NCBI GenBank assembly: GCA_964587555.1
Contig: CAZPLR010000017.1
Span: 1 to 34,891, forward strand
Direction: 5' to 3'
From: JAHHTP01 sp964587555
Lineage (GTDB): Bacteria > Bacillota > Clostridia > Oscillospirales > Ruminococcaceae
Length of the DNA: 34,891 nucleotides
Within the stretch, counting starts at the first letter, position 1. Each line of letters begins with the position of its first letter. Below the pieces are notes generated by a model. That model was not told where the DNA came from and ran no database searches. It worked only from the letters and a program-made list of their open reading frames with translations. The position numbers and the translations under genes are program-made. Positions 30,960 to 34,891 of this stretch are shown here, piece after piece.

Positions 30960-30988
30960 ATTATACAATACAAAGCATGCATTGTCAA
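30960..30988 (-). promoter_or_regulatory. Full-consensus promoter of the tRNA-Arg/tRNA-Val pair
   Basis: On the minus strand: TTGACA (30983-30988), a 17-base spacer, TATAAT (30960-30965), 27 bases before the tRNA-Arg 5' end. Confidence 0.92.
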
Positions 30989-31115
30989 GGGGTAAATCGA
31001 AAAAAATTGAAAATTTTTCGTAGGGCGAAAGCCGCAGCCGGTTTTGTCAGAATGATAAAAAATAGCGCAGCAAAAAAGATCATGACGGGCAAAACACCAA
31101 ATCTTGTGAAATCGC

Positions 31116-31144
31116 TTGACAAGCATCCCCGATTATGCTATGAT
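31116..31144 (+). promoter_or_regulatory. Promoter of the rpmG-secE-nusG-rplKA operon
   Basis: TTGACA (31116-31121), a 17-base spacer, TATGAT (31139-31144). The leader of about 110 bases to rpmG contains a partly paired TGCCTT/AAGGCA hairpin (about 31170-31200). Confidence 0.85.
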
Positions 31145-31263
31145 AAGTATTACCTCGAGTAGGTTTATTTTTATGCCTTTTTTTCAGCCGGAAAGAAGGC
31201 ATACCATTGGCCAAGCCATCAAGAGGGAGGCAAAATTAATCCCAATTAGCAGGAGGTGCCGGT

Positions 31264-31413
31264 ATGAGGGTTAAGATTACTTTAGCTTGCACAGAGTGCA
31301 AACAGCGTAATTATGACAAAATGAAGAACAAAAAGAATGATCCAGACAGGCTGGAGATGAAGAAGTACTGCCGTTTCTGCCGCAAACACACAACGCACAG
31401 AGAAACGAAGTAA
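31264..31413 (+). CDS. rpmG: 50S ribosomal protein L33
   Basis: A 49-residue ribosomal protein: MRVKITLACTECKQRNY at the start, then KNKKNDPDRLEMKKYCRFCR and a basic end. Both zinc-ribbon CxxC pairs are kept, so this is the zinc-binding form. AGGAGG precedes the ATG. It is first in the rpmG-secE-nusG order typical for Firmicutes. Confidence 0.95.
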   Translation: MRVKITLACTECKQRNYDKMKNKKNDPDRLEMKKYCRFCRKHTTHRETK

Positions 31414-31437
31414 TTTGGAAAGGCGGTTTTTAAGCGA

Positions 31438-31731
31438 ATGAGCAAAAAAGAAAACCCGGAGAAAAAACCGATTTTCCAAAAAGCAGTAGCGATGGCCAAG
31501 CAAAAAGAGGCCGAAAAGAAAAGCAGCAAAGGCAAAGAGAAAGAAAGCGTCTGGAAAAGAATCGTCCGGTTCTTTAAGGATATCCGCAGCGAAACAAAGA
31601 AAATTGTCTGGCCGAGCAAAAAGCAGGTCTTCAACAATACCGTTGTGGTGCTTGTGGTCATGGCTCTCAGCTCTGTTGTTATCTGGCCGCTGGACTGGCT
31701 GTTGCTTAAGCTGTTCGGTCTGATGTTCTAA
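31438..31731 (+). CDS. secE: Preprotein translocase subunit SecE
   Basis: A 97-residue protein of the SecYEG channel with one C-terminal membrane helix (residues about 67-93). A Lys/Glu-rich N-terminal region of about 40 residues precedes the conserved amphipathic FFKDIRSETKKIVWPSKKQV. The single-span form is usual for Gram-positive bacteria. AAGGCGG lies upstream of the ATG. nusG follows after 50 bases. Confidence 0.95.
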   Translation: MSKKENPEKKPIFQKAVAMAKQKEAEKKSSKGKEKESVWKRIVRFFKDIRSETKKIVWPSKKQVFNNTVVVLVVMALSSVVIWPLDWLLLKLFGLMF

Positions 31732-31781
31732 GAAACCTTATTCCGCCGTCGCGCGGATTTTCAGAAGATGGAGGGTAAAGT

Positions 31782-32303
31782 ATGGCAGAAGCCGCAAAGT
31801 GGTATGTTGTTCACACCTACTCCGGATATGAGAATAAGGTTGCGGAAAACATTAGGAAGGTCGTTGAAAATCGAAATTTACAGGACTACGTTCAAGAGGT
31901 GAGCGTGCCTGTAGAGGAGGACGAGGAGATCGTCAACGGCAAGGTTAAAAAGTTCGAAAGAAAAATTTACCCGGGGTATGTCATTGTCAAGATGATATTA
32001 ACCGACGATTCCTGGTACGTTGTGCGCAACATTCGCGGCGTGACCGGATTTGTGGGCCCGGGGTCGGATCCCGTTCCGCTGACCGATGAAGAGGTCAAAA
32101 AAATGGGCATGGAAACCGGCAGGAAAACAGTTAGCTACAAGGTCGGCGATCATGTAAAAATTCTTAGCGGTTCTCTGGTTGGAAGCACAGGCGTTGTCCT
32201 GCGCATCGATATAGAGAGCAATGTTGTAATTGTATCCGCCAACATGTTTGGCAGAGATACAGAGATTGAAATAGGGTTAGATCAGGTCGCTTTGTTCGAG
32301 TGA
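31782..32303 (+). CDS. nusG: Transcription termination/antitermination protein NusG
   Basis: A 173-residue RNA polymerase-associated factor. The NGN domain starts with KWYVVHTYSGYENKVAENI and contains YPGYVIVKM and VRNIRGVTGFVGPG; the C-terminal KOW domain is VGDHVKILSGSLVGSTGVVL. It affects pausing, Rho action and coupling to ribosomes. GGAGGG precedes the ATG. Length is normal. Confidence 0.97.
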   Translation: MAEAAKWYVVHTYSGYENKVAENIRKVVENRNLQDYVQEVSVPVEEDEEIVNGKVKKFERKIYPGYVIVKMILTDDSWYVVRNIRGVTGFVGPGSDPVPLTDEEVKKMGMETGRKTVSYKVGDHVKILSGSLVGSTGVVLRIDIESNVVIVSANMFGRDTEIEIGLDQVALFE

Positions 32304-32406
32304 GAGAAGCGGCAGCTGATGACTGTCTGCGCGGCAGCGCAGGCAAGTGGGAGGAGCTTATCAAACGGCTCCGTGAAGTTACCACAATTTTTGGAGGTGC
32401 ATTATT

Positions 32407-32832
32407 ATGGCTCAGAAGGTAGTAGGCTATATCAAGCTTCAGATCCCTGCCGGTAAAGCCACTCCGGCTCCGCCTGTCGGACCGGCTTTAGGTCAGCATG
32501 GTGTTAACATCATGGGCTTTACCAAAGAATTTAATGAACGTACTAAAAACGATGTCGGTCTGATTATTCCGGTAATCATCACGGTATATGCGGATCGTTC
32601 TTTCACTTTCGTAACCAAGACTCCGCCGGCGGCTGTTCTGATTAAGAAGGCGTGCGGTATTGAAACCGCTTCCGGCAAGCCGAACAAAACGAAAGTTGCT
32701 AACATCACCAAAGAGCAGATTCAGAAGATTGCGGAAACCAAAATGAAAGACTTAAACGCAGCAAGTTTAGAAGCTGCGATGAGCATGATTGCCGGTACCG
32801 CGCGTTCTATGGGTGTTGTCGTCGTTGATTAA
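32407..32832 (+). CDS. rplK: 50S ribosomal protein L11
   Basis: A 141-residue protein of the ribosomal GTPase centre. Typical blocks: KLQIPAGKATPAPPVGPALG, then NIMGFTKEFN, and KTPPAAVLIKKA. TTGGAGGTG precedes the ATG. Length is exactly the family norm. rplA follows. Confidence 0.97.
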   Translation: MAQKVVGYIKLQIPAGKATPAPPVGPALGQHGVNIMGFTKEFNERTKNDVGLIIPVIITVYADRSFTFVTKTPPAAVLIKKACGIETASGKPNKTKVANITKEQIQKIAETKMKDLNAASLEAAMSMIAGTARSMGVVVVD

Positions 32833-32891
32833 CCGTCTCCGGTGGGAGGAAAAATCCGTTATCAACCACGTTTGAGGAGGAGTATTGTTTC

Positions 32892-33587
32892 ATGAAACAT
32901 GGTAAAAAATATATCGACAGTGCCAAACTGATCGACCGCAGCAAGCAGTATGAAGTTGCGGAAGCATTACAATTGACTATTGACACTGCAAAAGCGAAAT
33001 TCGACGAAACCGTCGAAGCACATATCAGATTAGGCGTTGACTCCCGTCACGCAGACCAGCAGGTCCGCGGCGCGGTGGTTCTGCCGAACGGAACCGGTAA
33101 AACCGTTCGCGTTTTGGTTATCTGCAAGCCGGAAGATCAGGAAGCCGCAAAGGGTGCAGGCGCGGATTATGTCGGCGACGCCGATATGATCACTAAGATC
33201 CAGACTGAAAACTGGATGGATTTCGACGTTGTGATCGCCACCCCGAACATGATGGGCATGGTCGGACGTCTTGGTAAAATCTTAGGTCCGCGCGGCTTAA
33301 TGCCGTCCCCGAAGGCCGGTACTGTTACGCCGGACGTTGCGAAGGCTGTGACGGAAGCAAAAGCCGGTAAGATCGAATACCGTCTGGACAAGACCAATAT
33401 TATCCACTGCCCGATCGGCAAGGTATCCTTTGGTCAGGAGAAGCTGGCGGAAAACCTAGAAACCCTGATGCAGGCGATCGTGAAAGCGAAACCGGCTTCT
33501 GCGAAGGGTCAATATCTGAAATCCTGCGTAGTTACCTCTACGATGGGTCCTGGCGTTAAGGTTTCTACCGCGAAATACGGCGTGTAA
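32892..33587 (+). CDS. rplA: 50S ribosomal protein L1
   Basis: A 231-residue protein of the L1 stalk. Conserved blocks: HIRLGVDSRHADQQVRGAVV, LPNGTGKTVRV, and PNMMGMVGRLGKILGPRGLM followed by PSPKAGTVT. GAGGAG precedes the ATG. It ends the first half of the cluster at a strong terminator. L1 proteins often repress their own operon, but no clear L1 mRNA site was identified here. Confidence 0.97.
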   Translation: MKHGKKYIDSAKLIDRSKQYEVAEALQLTIDTAKAKFDETVEAHIRLGVDSRHADQQVRGAVVLPNGTGKTVRVLVICKPEDQEAAKGAGADYVGDADMITKIQTENWMDFDVVIATPNMMGMVGRLGKILGPRGLMPSPKAGTVTPDVAKAVTEAKAGKIEYRLDKTNIIHCPIGKVSFGQEKLAENLETLMQAIVKAKPASAKGQYLKSCVVTSTMGPGVKVSTAKYGV

Positions 33588-33595
33588 TTGTAAGG

Positions 33596-33637
33596 AAAAG
33601 GAGTTTGAAGTATTTCAGACTCCTTTTAAATTTTTTT
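33596..33637 (+). terminator. Terminator after rplA
   Basis: A 14-bp stem with one G-U pair, arms 33596-33609 and 33614-33627, closed by a 4-base loop and followed by AAA and seven T. Confidence 0.9.
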
Positions 33638-33647
33638 GGAAATGGGC

Positions 33648-33676
33648 TTGACAAGCGCGTTGGGATGTGTTATAAT
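33648..33676 (+). promoter_or_regulatory. Full-consensus promoter of rplJ-rplL
   Basis: TTGACA (33648-33653), a 17-base spacer, TATAAT (33671-33676). It restarts transcription right after the rplA terminator. Confidence 0.92.
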
Positions 33677-33685
33677 CTTCATGTT

Positions 33686-33800
33686 AGATTTCTTAAGACA
33701 GTAGGTGCTGATGAAAGCATAATTTTAGCCTACCGAGGAGATTGCTTCTGAATGAATTTTTGAGGCTCTTTCTGCGGTTAGGCAGAAAGAGCTTTTTGCG
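33686..33800 (+). promoter_or_regulatory. Ribosomal protein L10 leader (autoregulatory attenuator)
   Basis: The leader contains the conserved L10-binding fold: AAGACAGTAGGTGCTGATG (from 33694), then TTTAGCCTACCGAGGAG, in which GTAGG pairs with CCTAC. It ends in a terminator: 11-bp stem GCTCTTTCTGC (33765-33775) with GCAGAAAGAGC (33782-33792) plus five T (33793-33797). In Firmicutes the L10(L12)4 complex binds this leader and lowers rplJL expression. The position and motifs make the call firm. Confidence 0.88.
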
Positions 33801-33848
33801 CTCTGATTCTGAGCGGAATCGGGACAAATAAGATGGAGGTGAAAAAGT

Positions 33849-34364
33849 TTGCCAAGCGAGAAAATTTTAGCTTCGAAAAAGGAACAGGTTGCTGTTCTGG
33901 CTGAGAAATTAAAAAATGCTCCAAGCGCGGTGCTGATCGATTACAAAGGCATTACGGTTGCAGATGATACCAAGCTGCGTAAAGAGATGCGTGAAGCAGG
34001 TGTTGAGTATGCGGTCGTAAAGAATTCCATCCTGAGATTTGCGTTAGCGGAAGCGGGATACGGCGATTCCTTCAACAACGTATTGGAGGGCGCTACCGCT
34101 ATTGCATTCAGCGCGGAAGACGCTGTTGCTCCGGCAAAGGTTGCGGCAAAATATTCCGACGGTTTGAAGGATATTTTCAATCTGAAAGCAGGTTTCTTAA
34201 ATGGTAAGGTGTTAGACGCTGAAGGCGCGCTGGCACTCGGCAAATTACCGAGCAAGGAACAGCTTATCGGGCAGTTGCTTAGCGTTCTTACCGGCAATCT
34301 CCGTGGTCTGGCTGTTGCTCTTAACGCGATCGCGGAAAAACAGACTGAAGAGCAGTCTGCATAA
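33849..34364 (+). CDS. rplJ: 50S ribosomal protein L10
   Basis: A 171-residue protein forming the base of the L7/L12 stalk. The N-terminal domain includes SAVLIDYKGITVADDTKLRK and EYAVVKNSILRFAL; the C-terminal helix binds L7/L12 dimers. The start codon is TTG, with GGAGGTG about nine bases upstream and no better ATG. Expression is expected to be controlled by the leader just upstream. Confidence 0.95.
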   Translation: MPSEKILASKKEQVAVLAEKLKNAPSAVLIDYKGITVADDTKLRKEMREAGVEYAVVKNSILRFALAEAGYGDSFNNVLEGATAIAFSAEDAVAPAKVAAKYSDGLKDIFNLKAGFLNGKVLDAEGALALGKLPSKEQLIGQLLSVLTGNLRGLAVALNAIAEKQTEEQSA

Positions 34365-34392
34365 TCAAAAATAAAATTTGGAGGAAAATAAA

Positions 34393-34767
34393 ATGGCTTC
34401 TGAGAAAATCCAGAAATTTATTGACGACATCAAAGCTCTGACCGTGTTAGAGTTAAACGACCTGGTAAAGGCGATTGAAGAGGAATTTGGCGTTTCTGCT
34501 GCCGCTCCGGTTATGGTTGCCGGCGCTGCCGCTGCCGCTCCTGTTGAAGAGGAGAAGACCGAGTTTGACGTAGTTCTGGCTGAAATTGGTCCGAACAAGA
34601 TGGCTGTTATCAAGCTGGTCAAAGAGATCACCGGCTTAGGCTTAAAGGAAGCGAAAGCTGCTGTTGACGGCGCTCCGACCACTCTGAAGGAGCAGGCATC
34701 TAAGGCTGACGCTGAGGAGATGAAGAAGAAATTAGAAGAGACTGGCGCTAAAGTCGAGCTGAAATAA
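34393..34767 (+). CDS. rplL: 50S ribosomal protein L7/L12
   Basis: A 124-residue stalk protein that recruits translation GTPases. An N-terminal dimerisation region (residues about 1-33) is followed by the Ala/Pro-rich hinge (VMVAGAAAAAPVEEEK) and the C-terminal domain with FDVVLAEIGPNKMAVIKLVK and LGLKEAKAAVDGAP. TTGGAGG lies before the ATG; an upstream TTG at 34378 overlaps that ribosome site and is rejected. Confidence 0.97.
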   Translation: MASEKIQKFIDDIKALTVLELNDLVKAIEEEFGVSAAAPVMVAGAAAAAPVEEEKTEFDVVLAEIGPNKMAVIKLVKEITGLGLKEAKAAVDGAPTTLKEQASKADAEEMKKKLEETGAKVELK

Positions 34768-34789
34768 TTTTTCCTAATTTAGAGAAAGA

Positions 34790-34820
34790 AAGCCTCCGGA
34801 TTACCGGAGGCTTGTATTTT
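34790..34820 (+). terminator. Terminator after rplL
   Basis: A perfect 10-bp stem, AAGCCTCCGG (34790-34799) with CCGGAGGCTT (34804-34813), ATTA loop, followed by GTATTTT. Confidence 0.85.
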
Positions 34821-34868
34821 ATATCATTAAACATAACAAAAACAAAAGAACAAGTGAGAAGGAAACCA

Positions 34869-34891
34869 TTGAACAATCCAAAAAAGAAAGA
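34869..34891 (+). CDS. Possible start of the next gene (partial)
   Basis: A TTG at 34869 follows AGAAGG at suitable spacing and opens a frame reading MNNPKKK to the window edge. rpoB is the usual gene after rplL, but seven codons are too few to identify anything. Confidence 0.25.

Noticed and set aside
31145..31263. A riboswitch in the rpmG leader
   Set aside because: Only a loosely paired TGCCTT/AAGGCA hairpin is visible; no known aptamer pattern or terminator is present.
1..34891. CRISPR arrays, insertion sequences, prophage or integrated elements
   Set aside because: No regularly spaced repeats, transposase, integrase or phage structural genes were seen. The S24 repressor alone does not make a prophage, since its neighbours are not phage genes.

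Overview
The window looks like chromosome from a Gram-positive, endospore-forming member of the Clostridia. The support is a ytfJ (GerW-type) sporulation gene, a sporulation-type D-Ala-D-Ala carboxypeptidase, scpA/scpB, an RNase J, a GdpP-type c-di-AMP phosphodiesterase, strong AAGGAGG ribosome sites, near-consensus sigma-A promoters with 17-base spacers, and an L10-leader attenuator before rplJ. An Oscillospiraceae-like genome would fit, but no 16S gene is present to confirm it. Most of the window is conserved housekeeping DNA. There is one 100-N scaffold gap at 1804-1903.

Layout. 1-2.35 kb: the 5' end of an unknown minus-strand gene with its promoter, a small acidic protein, an MFS transporter running into the gap, and beyond the gap a frameshifted remnant of a DeoR-type regulator. 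2.35-3.7 kb: a minus-strand PPP-like phosphoesterase and tRNA-Pro(TGG). 3.77-18.9 kb: a long co-directional plus-strand run: M50 protease, scpA, scpB, DUF2953 protein, ytfJ, dac-type carboxypeptidase, rluB, rnj, gdpP, rplI, dnaB, tilS, hpt, ftsH. It covers chromosome condensation, sporulation and cell wall, RNA processing, c-di-AMP turnover, replication and tRNA modification. 18.9-19.44 kb: a gene-free stretch with a strong promoter, a foldable region and a UUCG-loop terminator, a good candidate for an undescribed RNA. 19.44-22.8 kb: a minus-strand ferrous iron operon (feoA, feoA, feoB and a 57-residue Cys-rich membrane protein) behind a full-consensus promoter with an inverted repeat at its start site.

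22.9-26.1 kb: an inositol-phosphatase-family gene, then a divergent regulatory module. An XRE/S24 self-cleaving-type repressor faces a two-gene operon (small membrane protein, HTH protein) whose consensus promoter is bracketed by two matching inverted repeats. A HAD phosphatase follows. 26.1-30.6 kb: minus-strand genes for an Smr-domain protein, an SH3/NlpC-P60 peptidase without signal peptide, nagA, alr and tadA; the peptidase, nagA and alr suggest peptidoglycan recycling. 30.8-30.9 kb: tRNA-Val(GAC) and tRNA-Arg(CCT). 31.1-34.8 kb: the classic rpmG-secE-nusG-rplK-rplA then rplJ-rplL cluster, with the L10 leader between the two halves.

The most unusual items are the S24 repressor module, the roughly 230-nt candidate RNA between ftsH and feo, and the repeat-rich alr promoter region. 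All calls are from reading the sequence; no database search was run.
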